Positions 36,095-47,436 of a stretch of 64,000 nt of DNA are shown piece after piece (positions within the stretch are counted from its first letter, which is position 1; each line of letters begins with the position of its first letter). The DNA comes from Gigaspora margarita (lineage: Eukaryota; Glomeromycota; Glomeromycetes; Diversisporales; Gigasporaceae), in NCBI GenBank assembly GCA_009809945.1, contig WTPW01000363.1:277162-341161 (forward strand). Reading direction: 5' to 3'. A program made the translations under genes and the position numbers. The notes under the pieces are model-generated. The model worked only from the letters and a program-made list of their open reading frames with translations. It had not been told where the DNA came from and searched no databases.

Positions 36095-36965
36095 AACCCT
36101 AACCCGAACCCTAACCTGAATCATAACCTGAACCCTAACTCTACTCTAATCTACACTACGAAATTATAGGCACTAATGAAGTATCAACAACACCAAAAAA
36201 CCACAATGAAGCCACAAGTACTGATGACGACAAATTTAATTCCAAGAATAATAACTCCAATGATGAAAACATGCTGGAAGTAGAAAAGAAAATAAAAGAA
36301 AAAAAAAGTTAAGAATAAAAAGAATAAAAGAAAAAAAACCAAAAAAACTACTCACCAAACAAGTACCACAGAAACGCCAGAGAAATGTACAAGACAACCA
36401 TACGAGAACAAATGAAAGACCACCCCACGAGGACGAACGCAAGAAAGCCAAAGAAACAAGAAAAAATCAAAAAAAACCTTAGTTAAGTTAAGACAAAAAA
36501 AAATAAAAGAAAAAAAAACTCACCAAACAATCCACTCTGAGAAAATGTGGACCACACACTAAGAAATGCGTAAGACCACTCTACGAGAACATGTGCAAAA
36601 CTACCTCGCAATAATGCACACAAGAAACAAGACTACTCAACAAGAATGCTGAAGAAACAAAAAAGAAAAAAAATGTTAGTTAAAGTCAAGCCAAAAGAAA
36701 AGAAAAGAAAAAAAAAACTCACCAAACAAGCCATAGACCACGTTGTATGAACATCAGAGAAACTGAACAAGACCACCCTACGAGGACACATGCAAGGTCA
36801 CCCACGAGGACACACACAAGAAGCACTCCACAAAATCAAAAGTATAAAGATGCTAAACCTCTAAGAAAATCTAATGCCAACACCTGCGACGAGACACCTT
36901 GCAACGAGATACCAATAATAGTACCAACTATGTTGAAGACCAAGAAAGACACCAGCGATGACATC
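36095..36965 (-). repeat. CCCTAA-like tract and decayed exon/intron-like tandem repeat
   Basis: A degenerate CCCTAACC tract lies at 36097-36150. From about 36230 the minus strand has at least three repeats of roughly 185 bp. Each has an exon-like block of about 90-120 bp ending in TTGTTTG, then a GTGAGT donor and a pyrimidine-rich stretch (for example near 36353, 36527 and 36717). Acceptors TTCTTCAG and CTTCCAG precede two blocks, and one acceptor is lost. The blocks give similar but broken peptides. It may be a dead repeat-exon gene, but the family is not recognised. Confidence 0.4.
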
Positions 36966-36974
36966 TACGACGAC

Positions 36975-38356
36975 TAGGGTTGGGGCACAGGTAATTTTTG
37001 AGGCATGCCCTGAGGGGCATGCCTTTGACAAGGGCATGCCCCTTTGTGCCCCAGGCATGCCTCCTATAAAGAATATAATTAGCTAATTTATATAGATCGA
37101 TTAACCAATAAATTAATATTCTAAACTTTATTTTTACTATCTTTTTTGAACCTTTAGAAAAAATATTTTGCTTTAGTCTGCTATTTATTAAGACAAACTA
37201 TATTGTTTACATAGTTTAGCTTTTATAATTTTAAATTAACTATAAGTATTAACATAAAATTTGCCTTTTAAATCTTTAATTTCTTGATTTTATTTGCTAA
37301 TTATCATAGCAAATTTATAAAATAAAGTATTTTAACTAAGGGAAGTGCAGTAAATTACATGATTAGGGTTTATATAGGTCCTGACCCCCCATGATAGGAC
37401 TGTTGACCAATCAAATTTCATAAAACTCAAAAATGGCTTTGACCTAAAAATAAGCTATGCCACAATCAACAAAAGTCACTACATAGTAAAGCCTTAATTT
37501 TACTAAGAAAAGCGATTAAAGTCGCTTAAATAAACTTATTCAGAAGGTTAAAATACACTTACCATAAAATTTTTACAAGTGTATAAGAGATTTTTTTATT
37601 AATTGACTTTTGATTTATACGTTCAAAGAAAATTAAAATTTTTTAAAAAAATATATTCGATGAATGTAAAAATTAAAAGTTAAATAATAAAAATTTCTTC
37701 AATTTAATAAAAATTTCAGAGTATGTGTATTTTGGTTTTCCTCAATTTAATAAAAATTTCAGAGTATGTGTATTTTGGTTTTCCAAACAAGTTTACTTTA
37801 ATCGATAATTATCGATTGACATAGTAGAATTTAGACTTTACTATGCAGCAACTATCTGCGATTAACTAATAATTGATTTTGCTTCAATATTATTGGCTAT
37901 TTATATATATATATATAGGATGTGATAGATGGGCGACCCCCCAGATAATTACATGATTTACTGCACTTCCCTAACTATAAAATATATTATTTATTATTGG
38001 TTTTGAACATTTCTTTATTATATGATTTAATAATAAAAAATGTCTGAAAACAATAGTAAATGATGTAAAAATAAATTTGCTACTGCAATGTTTTATTTTA
38101 TATTATAAATATTTCTGATAAAAAAAAATTTTGCTTAGAAAAACCAAATAGACATAACTAAGTTTGGGCTATAGTTGTGTTATAATTTTTTTACTATGAC
38201 TCTGGCATACTTAATTGTCCAATCATATTTCTTTTAAGTCACATGATAAGATCACATGATAGAGGCATGCCTTTTGGCCAAAGGGCATGCCCTAGGCATG
38301 CCCCAGGGGAGCATGTCCCCTGAGGCATGCCCTCTGATACTGTGCCCCCAATCCTA
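36975..38356. mobile_element. hAT non-autonomous element, about 1.4 kb
   Basis: Ends TAGGGTTGGGGCACAG and CTGTGCCCCCAATCCTA are flanked by ACGACGAC (36967-36974) and ATGACGAC (38357-38364), an 8-bp duplication with one mismatch. Both subterminal zones carry several GGCATGCC words, as hAT elements often do for transposase binding. No transposase frame is present. A second element is nested inside at 37340-37971. Confidence 0.75.
37340..37971. mobile_element. Nested TIR element with TAA target duplication
   Basis: Ends GGGAAGTGCAGTAAATTACA and TGATTTACTGCACTTCCC are flanked by TAA on both sides, suggesting a PIF/Harbinger-type mechanism. It includes internal inverted words CAGAAGGTTAAAATACACTT and AGTGTATTTTGGTTTTCC and a short local duplication (37735-37785). 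The copy at 30098-32717 is the same family. Confidence 0.65.
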
Positions 38357-38399
38357 ATGACGACACAATGGCAGCTAAAAAGAAAAAAAATTAGTAACA

Positions 38400-38800
38400 A
38401 AAATAAACAAAAGCGAAAAAAAAAATAAAAAAAGCAAAAAAAAAATAAAAAAAAATAAAAATCTTAACTTGATGAACTTATTTATATGCATGCATATAGG
38501 GGTGTAGGCCATGCGGGTGCACAGAAAACATTTTCTCTAAAAATTAAATTAAATTTAATAACTTTAAAAAATTAAAATATAAATTCAAGTATTTTTATAG
38601 TATTAACAAAAAATTTGAGTCAATTTCTTAAGATAGTTATTAAAAAATTAATTGTTGAAGTTATTAAAAATCTTTACTAAAATAGCTTGTATAACCATAT
38701 TTTTAAAAAATAAAACTCTAGTTATGCTTTAGATATTAATAAAAAATTCATTAATTTAATAAATAATTATGGAATTATTTATATATAGCCTTGCTACATG
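38400..38800. other. AT-rich spacer
   Basis: A-rich runs near 38410-38460 and nothing else recognised. Confidence 0.35.
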
Positions 38801-38802
38801 TA

Positions 38803-39118
38803 CCGTATGTTTCCGAAAATAAGCTACCCTTTTTGGCCAAAAAGTTACACAAAAAAACGTGGGGTAGCTTATTTTCAGATTGTTAAATTTTTTGAAAAAT
38901 TGAAAAACGTACTAATAAAAAGTTGTTCAAATGCATTAAATTTTTACAGTAGGTGTATTTCGTTATTCCGAACAACTTTACTTAATCGCAGTTTTGAAGT
39001 TTACTTAGTAAAAAGAAAAGTTTTATATGTAGTGACTGTTAACGATTTCTTTAAAAATTTTTCTGAAAATCTGGGGGGTAGCTTCTTTTGGAGGTAGCTT
39101 ATTTTCGGAAACATACGG
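38803..39118. mobile_element. MITE with perfect TIRs and TA duplication
   Basis: CCGTATGTTTCCGAAAATAA and its complement TTATTTTCGGAAACATACGG close a 316-bp element flanked by TA. This suggests a Tc1/mariner-type mechanism. Its middle contains AACAACTTTACTTAATCG, a word shared with other families here. The long plus-strand frame over it is spurious. Confidence 0.72.
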
Positions 39119-39179
39119 TAGTCTATATTATGTATCTCAAAATTTTACTAGGGTAACCCTGTTGTATTACTAAGTAAAA

Positions 39180-39275
39180 TGCTTTTCTCACATTTTACCT
39201 ACCCTAACCCTAACCCTAAATCCTAATTCTAAACTCTAATTCTAATATAATTTAAATATAAATTTAATCCTAACC
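39180..39275. repeat. Telomere-like CCCTAA tract
   Basis: CCTAACCCTAACCCTAA grades into CCTAATTCTAA units. It is interstitial, as in several transposon arms in this window. Confidence 0.5.
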
Positions 39276-39574
39276 CTAATGTTAATATAGTTACAAATTT
39301 TTTTACAGTATATATTAATAGTACAGCTACATGTAGCCTATGGCTACAAATAAATTAATTCAATAATTTTTAAAAAATTAATTTCTAAAGTTATTTAAAA
39401 TTTTTACTAAAAAAATTTGTGCAACTATTTTCTTTAGAAATTAATTTTTTAAGTTATTTAAAATTTTTACTAAAAAAATTTATGCAACTATTTTCTTAAC
39501 AAATAAAGGCCTGTTACACAAGTTTTTTAGTAAAAATATTAAATCACTTAAAAATTAATTTTTTAATAGCTATA

Positions 39575-39735
39575 CAGTCGAACCTCCCAAACTAGTATGC
39601 ATGGTAGACTAGTTCTGTATCAGTATTGAGAGGTTATCTGATTTGAAAACTATTAGATTCATATAGCAGAAACGGACTTGATAGATTAACTTTTTATCGG
39701 TTTTAATAGGTTATCAGTTTTGTGAGGTTTAACTG
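39575..39735. mobile_element. Pogo-like MITE, 161 bp
   Basis: Ends CAGTCGAACCTCCCAAA and TTTGTGAGGTTTAACTG are flanked by TA. This is the CAGTnnAACCTC end pattern of pogo-type elements. It has no coding capacity. Confidence 0.65.
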
Positions 39736-39739
39736 TATT

Positions 39740-40555
39740 ACCAAATTAACTCAAATTTTTTTTATCAATTATAATAATATTTAATTTTTATTAATTTTTA
39801 GTTAAATTTGATAAATTTTAATATAAAAAAAAACAAAATTTTAACTCTAAATTAACTTTTGTTGGTGTAATTAAAAATTATAAAAAGATTTTGCTAATCT
39901 ACATTTATAAAGTACTTTTATGGTAAAAGTTTCAAAGCTGTTGCTTTTTAATTTAAAAAGTTAAAGGGGTGGGGATACTTATGATTCCTACTATGTATAA
40001 CCCAAATTGTTTATAAATATAAATGTTACAAAATTTTAATTTATATTTTTAAATAATATTAAAAAAAAATTCTATTAAAATATATATATATTTAAAAAAA
40101 ATACATCAAAAGCACTTTTTTAGTTAAATATAGGGCAGACCTGTTCTGAATTTGAAACGGTTTGAGATAAGACAATTTAGATTTAATTATAATAAATAAA
40201 GTACAGATATTCTGCTCAATATTATTTGTTTAGGTTTAAAAATAGATAATTTTCAAAATAAAATTTTAGAGTAAAATTAATTGTAATTATTAATTTTTTA
40301 AAATTTTATAAATAAAGAATTCCTTTAGCTTTCAAATAATATATATTAATTTTAGTTTGATCAATATTAGATATTTTAAAAATTTTTAAAAAGTGGGGAA
40401 AAAAATTTTGTCAACACCTTTATCTATTTTATTTATTTAATTAATAAATTAGCAAATCAATATTTATTATCAAATATTTAGGACGAACTAATCAATTTTA
40501 TTCAAGATTCTAATAATTCTTATAATTTATTTTTAAATCAAACAATATAAAACTA
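39740..40555. other. AT-rich spacer, nothing recognised
   Basis: No gene is seen. It lies between the transposon-rich part and the more genic right part of the window. Confidence 0.35.
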
Positions 40556-40559
40556 GTTG

Positions 40560-42170
40560 TTTACAGTTCAACGTGTTGATTTAGAGTTAATTAGATTTAT
40601 GTTAGTTATTTCATCCAAATGTTACCTCATTCGAGACCTAAAGTAATTAAACATTTTGCAAATAATGTCTATTATAACTTTTTTTTCTCTCTGAATCAAG
40701 TTGATTACCACAAAGAAATAAGGAGTTAGATTCGTGTTTTTAAAAGTGCATTTACCAAATCTTACTTTCTTTATTACTAATTTGATTTTCATTAGGATAT
40801 AAATAAGTTAGAGCAATATTTTTATAAAGAACATCTTATATCACTTTCACTTCTTCAAAACCAATCTTATTATTTCCAATATTTGAGAGATTAAAACTAT
40901 ATTTTTAGAAAAAGTTTCCATCATTGCTTTTATTCCTTCAAACCGAGATTATTATTATAAAGATTCAAAGTAGTCAAAAAAATATTTTTGCTGAGAGCTT
41001 CTACAATTGTTTTGTATCCTTTAACACCAAGCTCATTACCAACTAAGATCTAAAGTGGTTAGTGAGTTATTTTCATTGAATATAATTAAAATCGAGGGAG
41101 GTCAAAGTGGTATTTTTGTAATAACATTTGAAATGCTTTGATTCCTTCATACCAATTTCATTAAAAGTAGACTAGAGTTTTATTTAGTGATACAAGTTGA
41201 CAACTAATTGATTTGCCAACTTAGTCAATTAACTAATTAGTCGACTAATCGATTTAATTAATCGACTAATCGACTAGTCGATTGGTCAATTAATCGACTA
41301 GTCGATTGGTCAATTACCGATCATATAAGAATATCAATCTGACTGTTTCAGTTGTTACCTTACGTGTATTTTACCAAGGTTCGTTTTATTATTATTTAGC
41401 TAATCGATTAGTTGGTCAATCGATTAATCAACTAATTGATTAATCGATTAGTCATTGGCCAACTAATCGATTAGTTGAATAAAATCGATTAATCGATTAG
41501 TTGGATAAAATGATCTATCAACTAACTAATCGATTGAAAGTTTTCATCGATTTGTATCAATAGTTTTATTCTTATAAAAAACTTTTGATAATAATTTTGC
41601 TTCCTTAGAGCCAAGTCAACAGCTTTTAAGTTTTAATGATATTAAACTAGTATACCTACAAAGTGCATCTACTAGTGCTCTTATTTTTTTTCAAAACTAA
41701 TTACACTTTGAAAGAGATCTAATGAAGTAATAGCATTTTTGTTTTTTTATAAAGAGTTTCTAATAATATCTTTACTAGTTAGTTATTTCTGATTTCAGAT
41801 ATATTTGCATACTTCATTTTATCACTTGTCCGTAATAAAGAATCTTTAATTATTTGAACCATGTTTCCGAATTCAAAATATTTGTCACAAAATTCATCCA
41901 AATCAAAGATTTAAGTTCCAATTTATCATTCCCTTTTCTAAATCACCGCTGCTAATCAATGTAGGATAAGATGTATATTCAAATAATAATTTTCGTTCAT
42001 TTGGAAGTAATAAATTTAATCAATTAATGATTCAGCATTCAATGATAGAGGTATATTCTCATAAGCTTTCTATTATCAAATAACATAATGGTTCACTCCA
42101 TAATATTGGAATTACATTTCTACACCATTGACGGTTTACAAGAGGAATGAAAATAAAGATCTAAAAAAAT
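40560..42170 (-). pseudogene. F-box/LRR pseudogene split by a hAT insertion
   Basis: On the minus strand from about 42150 the sequence reads LVNRQWCRNVIPILWSEP, matching the F-box region of the expanded fungal F-box/LRR family. Downstream, ribonuclease-inhibitor-like leucine-rich repeats are readable in fragments. Examples are LGLKGIKAMMETFSKNI near 40940, and a repeat cut by the transposon near 41180/41570. Stops and frame changes are frequent, so it is dead. Confidence 0.62.
41185..41562. mobile_element. hAT MITE inside the F-box/LRR pseudogene
   Basis: Ends TAGTGATACAAGTTGAC and ATTTGTATCAATA are flanked by a perfect 8-bp duplication GTTTTATT (41177-41184 and 41563-41570). The interior is built of many AATCGATTAG / CTAATCGATT words in both directions. 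It has no transposase. Confidence 0.78.
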
Positions 42171-42638
42171 CTAAGGTTATTAAATATCTCAAAGTCATTC
42201 ATTTGGCAACGTTATCATTGTAAATAATGAATAAATTATTTATGATAATGCATTTATATATTGTAAAGCGGCGGTGCATTAATTATTCTGTGTTAGTGCT
42301 CCGAAAGGGTTATATGAATAAAATCGGGATTGCATTCTTATATCACTGAATCTTATTTTAAGTATTATTATTATAAGATTATTTCATAAATTTAGCGGCG
42401 TTATAATAATTTATAATATAAATGATTTTACTCGAACTGACATGTTAAGATCTCGGGTATGGATTTTCATTCGGATTATAAACCTGCTATTGCTATAGTT
42501 TTTGTTCTCAACAACAGTACAAATTCTTAATTAAAATTACCAATATCGCAGTAACTTTGGATAATGCTCATCAAAGTAAACATCGAAAAAAAATATCACA
42601 ATTTATTATTTTTAATTTAAATCAAATATCAAGAAATC
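42171..42638. other. Intergenic 3' flank of the isomerase gene
   Basis: No gene recognised. Some GC-richer words occur near 42265 (AAAGCGGCGGTGC) in otherwise AT-rich sequence. Confidence 0.35.
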
Positions 42639-43596
42639 TTATTTTTTTTCTTCAGCAGGGCAATCTATTTGATTTTGGGGATGAGCTTTCTTAAAAGCAT
42701 CCAATTCGGACCAATTGTTTGCAATTCGTTGGATTAAAGGAAACTTTTTCATGTCAATTCCAAATCTTAAAAAATAATTATATCAATTAACGATCAAATT
42801 TTAAGTACTTTTGACTATGTAGTAAAATGAGACACTAAAAAGATTTCAAACCTGTTTGCATTATAAACCTGCGGCAAAAGACAAATATCTGCCAAAGTAA
42901 CTTCATTGCCAACACAATATTTATCAGATGTTTTCGCAAGTTGCTTCTCAATTCCTTTAAAATAAATTCAGAAAAGTATAAAATTTTTTTATTTCATCAA
43001 TTTTTTTTGTAGCATGATATAAGAAAAATATGATATTTAATATGATAAATACCTTCAAACCACGAGTAATACAATAAATAGCAAACTCGTTTTTATTACC
43101 ACCAGTACTTTCAATATATTGTAAAACTTTCATATTTTGAAGTGGCTGAATGTCACCAGTAATTACTTGAACTAGAGATCTAACCTATTAAATAATAAGA
43201 CTTTGATCATTTCGAGAATTTCAACAATAAAAATATATACCAAAGCTCTTTTATATGGATCTGTGGGTAATAATGGCTTTTCTGGTCGAGTTTCTTCCAA
43301 ATATTCAAGGATCTCAACTGATTGGGTTAATACGTTTCCATCAATTTTTAAAGTTGGGACGAATTTATATGGATTGATCTCTGAATATTCTTCTTTTTTC
43401 TGATATTTTATAAAAATTAATTGTAGAAAAGAACTTTTTTTTTTTATTCAAAAATCGTCAAATGTACCTGAGCTCCTTCGAGCAAATTTACGGGACAATA
43501 TTCATAATAGATTCCTTTCCAGTTTAAACATGTACGAACTCTCCAACTACAAGACGATCTATAAAACGAATTAAGGATTGGTTTTTCACTAGACAT
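42639..43596 (-). CDS. maiA: Maleylacetoacetate isomerase (zeta-class GST)
   Basis: Likely isomerises maleylacetoacetate to fumarylacetoacetate in tyrosine/phenylalanine breakdown, using glutathione in the cytosol. Five exons (43596-43468, 43399-43241, 43184-43061, 42954-42852, 42765-42639) join into 213 residues, the usual length for the family. The thioredoxin-like N-terminus carries SSCSWRVR (residues 14-21), the diagnostic catalytic motif. VPTLKIDG, a [14 protein letters not shown] stretch and the helical-domain [21 protein letters not shown] follow. The start ATG at 43596 opens [15 protein letters not shown]. Two introns appear to use GTTTGA donors. At exon 3 the stronger-looking GTATTT donor five bases downstream would break the frame, so the in-frame choice is an inference. 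No break is seen. Confidence 0.93.
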
Positions 43597-43639
43597 TTTG
43601 TCAGAACTGGATAAATTCAAAATATTGAGTTTTTTTGTT

Positions 43640-45800
43640 CTTTATATAAAGTTTGATCTTGAAATATTTTGCATGGTTAGAATATTGGCATACGGGGGTA
43701 TAATATCCCTGCATAATTACTAATAAACGATTTTCTTGATTTTTTTGGTTAATATTGTAAAAAAATAAATTAAATTTGGGAATTCTTAACCCAACAATCT
43801 CGATTTAACTAATTACGTTTACTGGCAAGTGGTGTATCTTTTTCATATCTGATTAGATGATCTATTATCGTGACTTCAACTTGGATTTCTATATTTACGT
43901 TCTCAATGATGCAATAATTTCCTTGTTTGGTCATCGATTTAAATAAAAACTTACTATTTTATTTGATAGATCCATTTATATCTCGTTTTACCTTTCTTAT
44001 TTTTAGTTCACATGTATTATATGTATTTTTCTATTTTAAAATTTGATCATGCCGCTGATTTGAATTCATTCAAAAAAAAAATAAGGCATGACGTTATCAT
44101 TATTATGGTTTACTTACTCGCGATGGCTATTGTTTTACATTGAAAAGGCGGGACTAATCGGGTATGATGGTGTCTGGCTCTGGATCACACGAATAACAAC
44201 TAACAATCATACACTAAACATTATATAATCTATATCCTAACAGTGGCAGGCTTCGAAATACGCATGGTAAAACCTGGTCCGAGTAATTAGGATGTATAGA
44301 TTGACTATTTCCTTATAGTCGAGGGGAAGAATTGTAACGAAGAGAAATTGAACTTTCCCCGTCGCCCTCTTTATTTCAGACGTAAACTTCCTTCTATATA
44401 TAAAAGAGATAGTGTTGATACTAATATTGATAATTTAAGTATAGTAATATCTAGATTTATTTTATTAATTAATATAAATAGTTTATTTTAAATTTACCGA
44501 TTAATAATCGATAATACAGATTAAAAAAAAACCAAGGAAATTAACTGCATATGTACAATAGATTAGTCTGATTTCAACAATTGTTATAAGGACAAGCCCC
44601 CATTTAACCAAATTAATATGACACAAATGGAAAGCCCAGCATTAGTATGATCAAAATAATAAAATTCATGCAATACACAAATCGATAATATGGATAGAAT
44701 TATGAATAAATAAGCAAATACAATATATAAATTACTGATATATCAGATAAATAATAAGTTTTACATATTTTTAAAATTTAAAATATAATCATAAAGCATA
44801 TTATAGAGTCAATTCCTTGATTATTCAACATTCGATCATATATAATCAAGTAGCTTCTGTATATAAAAAAAATCGACAACAAGGGAAAGTAATCACATAG
44901 TCACCTTAACAGCCACAAACCAATTACTGTTAAAAAAAATCGCATAATTACTCGAAATATTAGACAATAACTACTTGCTATTTTGGCAATTAGCAGGCCG
45001 GTTAGATAAATTAATAAAAACCGAAATTAGACCATCTTTTAAGCTATATCAGATATTTTAGATATTAAAGCGAATAAAAAGAGCCAAAGAGTTATATTGT
45101 TTTTAGTTATGCTTCTGCGTTTGTTCAGTGTAGTACACCGCAAAATCAAATCAAAATTTGAATTTGAATCAAATATTTTCAAATATTTGATTCGATTTTG
45201 CGGAGCACTAGTTCAGCGTAAAAATTTCTATTTTTTTTTTTTTTGTTTTTTTGAAACTAAAAATATATAGTCAATCCCTATATAGCGAATATACCGATCT
45301 GTTAGTTCTGGATGTAAAAAAACAAAAGTTGTAAAATTACTATATTTTCTTAAAAACTATAAATCCTTTTATTCCAAGCTAACATAAAATAACTTAAAAA
45401 ACTATAAATCCTTTTATCCCAAGCTAACATAAAATAAAGAAAGATGGTTATTTATTTATATTATTAACGTTAATGGGTTTCAGAATTAATGATTCGACTG
45501 CCGATTTCAGATAAAATAAGAGACGTATTTATTTAAAAGAAGCGACGTACAAATTCTATCTATTTCTTTAAGTATAGTATGTACTTATTTAAATAATCGC
45601 TTACCGATAAATGTTTATCAAAAAAAGGTTAATTTTGTCACCGGCTACGCCTATCTAATTATCTGATTCGGATTTCTAAAAATACAATACAGAAATAGGA
45701 TCTTTTAAACTCCATTTATTCGAAAAAAGTTAATTCTGAAACCCAATATTTTTGATATGAATAACAATTAGAATATTAGGCTAGGAATTCAGAGTTTTCT
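43640..45800. other. Intergenic region between isomerase and kinase genes
   Basis: No gene is seen. It holds a short foldback at 45136-45212 (CCGCAAAATCAAATC paired with GATTCGATTTTGCGG) and a tandem duplication of about 43 bp near 45354-45435 (CTATAAATCCTTTTATYCCA twice). It includes the 5' flank of the isomerase, and the kinase 3' end lies just beyond. Confidence 0.5.
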
Positions 45801-45807
45801 GTTTACT

Positions 45808-47392
45808 TTATTTTCTGTATATAATTTTTTTATTTATATTTTTATTTAACTTTGAATATTTTGAAATTCGGCTAACGATCAACTTCATTAAGCCTAATTT
45901 TCTTAATCTTAAAAGATACAATTTAATTATTACTATTTACAGATAATAAAATAGGTAAAATAGACTTATTAATTGTATACTTACCGGAGCTTTCAATATT
46001 AAGCTTAATTTGAGCTGAATCAACATGAGACAAGTCTAAATAAACAAATAATATTATTTTTAAATAAATAATAGAAATTTAATATAATAATTGAAAATAA
46101 ATACCTTTAATCGCTTCTGAAATTAATTTTGTACAAATAATTTTGCTAGTGTACATTTCGTCTGGATGCTTTGATATCGGCAATGTTTTAATAACTTTAT
46201 CTGCTTCTAAGAATTGCTTTTTAATTTCATTTTCAGAAGATCTATTTATATTATTATACCAACTGTTTATGGTATTATAAACCTCCAAAGTACTAGGCCG
46301 TTTTTGTGGATCAGAATTCATGCATCTCTGAGCAAATTCAATATAGCATTTAGGAGTTCCAGGAGCAAACTCTGGTCGTGATCCTTTGCAAATCTTGACT
46401 GCAAGTTTTGTATCGAATTTATAACCATCAAAAGGTCTTTGTCCACTTGACATTTCTGTCATAATAATACCAAATCCATAAATGTCTGCTGCTTTTGTAA
46501 ACTGCTGCTCGCCTAGTAAAACTTCTGGTGCAACATAAGGCATGACTCCAAAAATATCGTTCTCTGAAACTCTTTCATTTGCTTTTCTAGACAATCCAAG
46601 ATCTGCAATATAAGATTCCGCAATTTCATTCGTGGTCTGGTCTTGTAAAATATTGCCACTATGAAAATCTGCATGAATGTATCCTGCATTGTCGTGAATA
46701 AACCATAAATCATCTGAAATATCATAAAGCATTTGTAATTTAATTCGCCATGTAAGTTTACTAAAATTTTTTCTTAAATATTTATAAAGACTCCCATTCT
46801 TAGCATACTGAAATACCATCAAATATTCTTTTGTTTCTGTATTTTGGGTTATTCCATATATTGCGAGTTTACTAGCGTTTAATTTACATTTCATAAGAAT
46901 TTTAAACTTAAGATTTAAACAATAAATTAGCTCAACAAACTATTAATAAATTACAAAAGCAATAAAATTAACTTCTTTTAAAAAATCGTTATTGTTTTCC
47001 TTAAAACTGGTTAACGATTTGAGTGCGACAGTGCTATTTGATTCACGTAATCTTTTGTAAGAATAATTATCACCATCAACCTTAATTTCTTCAACTTTTC
47101 GTATGCCATCCAACCAGATTGCTGAATATACTGAGCCAAATCCACCTTTACCAATTTCATTAACATCTGATAGTTTATTAAATGGAATCCATTCAATTAC
47201 ATCTTCATATGCAGTGGTTCTAATTAGGAATTCTTTCATGCAATCATCAATATCCTTATTTTTACTTGTCCACCTTGTTGTAGTGTCTGGGTCGCATGAT
47301 AGACACCATGCTCTACAAGTGCTATCTTCATTGCAATGAGCACACTTTCCATATTTAGAATATCTATATAATATATAGTGTTTTTTTCGCAT
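45808..47392 (-). CDS. Protein kinase of the AM-fungal expanded family
   Basis: Exons 47392-46973, 46906-46105 and 46035-45985, plus a less certain last exon 45893-45808, join into about 452 residues. A Cys cluster (CAHC...CLSC, residues 17-33) is followed by IEWIPFNKL. The Gly loop IGKGGFGSVYS is near 80-90, VALK lysine at 125, catalytic loop HADFHSGNIL near 218-227 (Ala before the catalytic Asp, so a non-RD kinase), DLG near 242 and APE near 266. It is probably a Ser/Thr or TKL-like signalling kinase; its substrate is unknown. The ATG follows a TTGCAG acceptor, and a 50-bp intron (47393-47442) separates it from the first unit of the splice-site array. So ATG may be internal to a longer protein, or the array may be 5' UTR. 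The GTTAAT donor at 46972 is non-standard but restores the conserved FLKEF...MKCKL frame. Confidence 0.85.
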
Positions 47393-47436
47393 CTGCAATA
47401 TAAAACTTTATGATGAATGTAAATAAATAATTTTAT

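Noticed and set aside
38798-39097. 99-codon plus-strand frame
   Set aside because: It starts in the flanking TA and covers most of a MITE with perfect TIRs; the peptide resembles no known domain.
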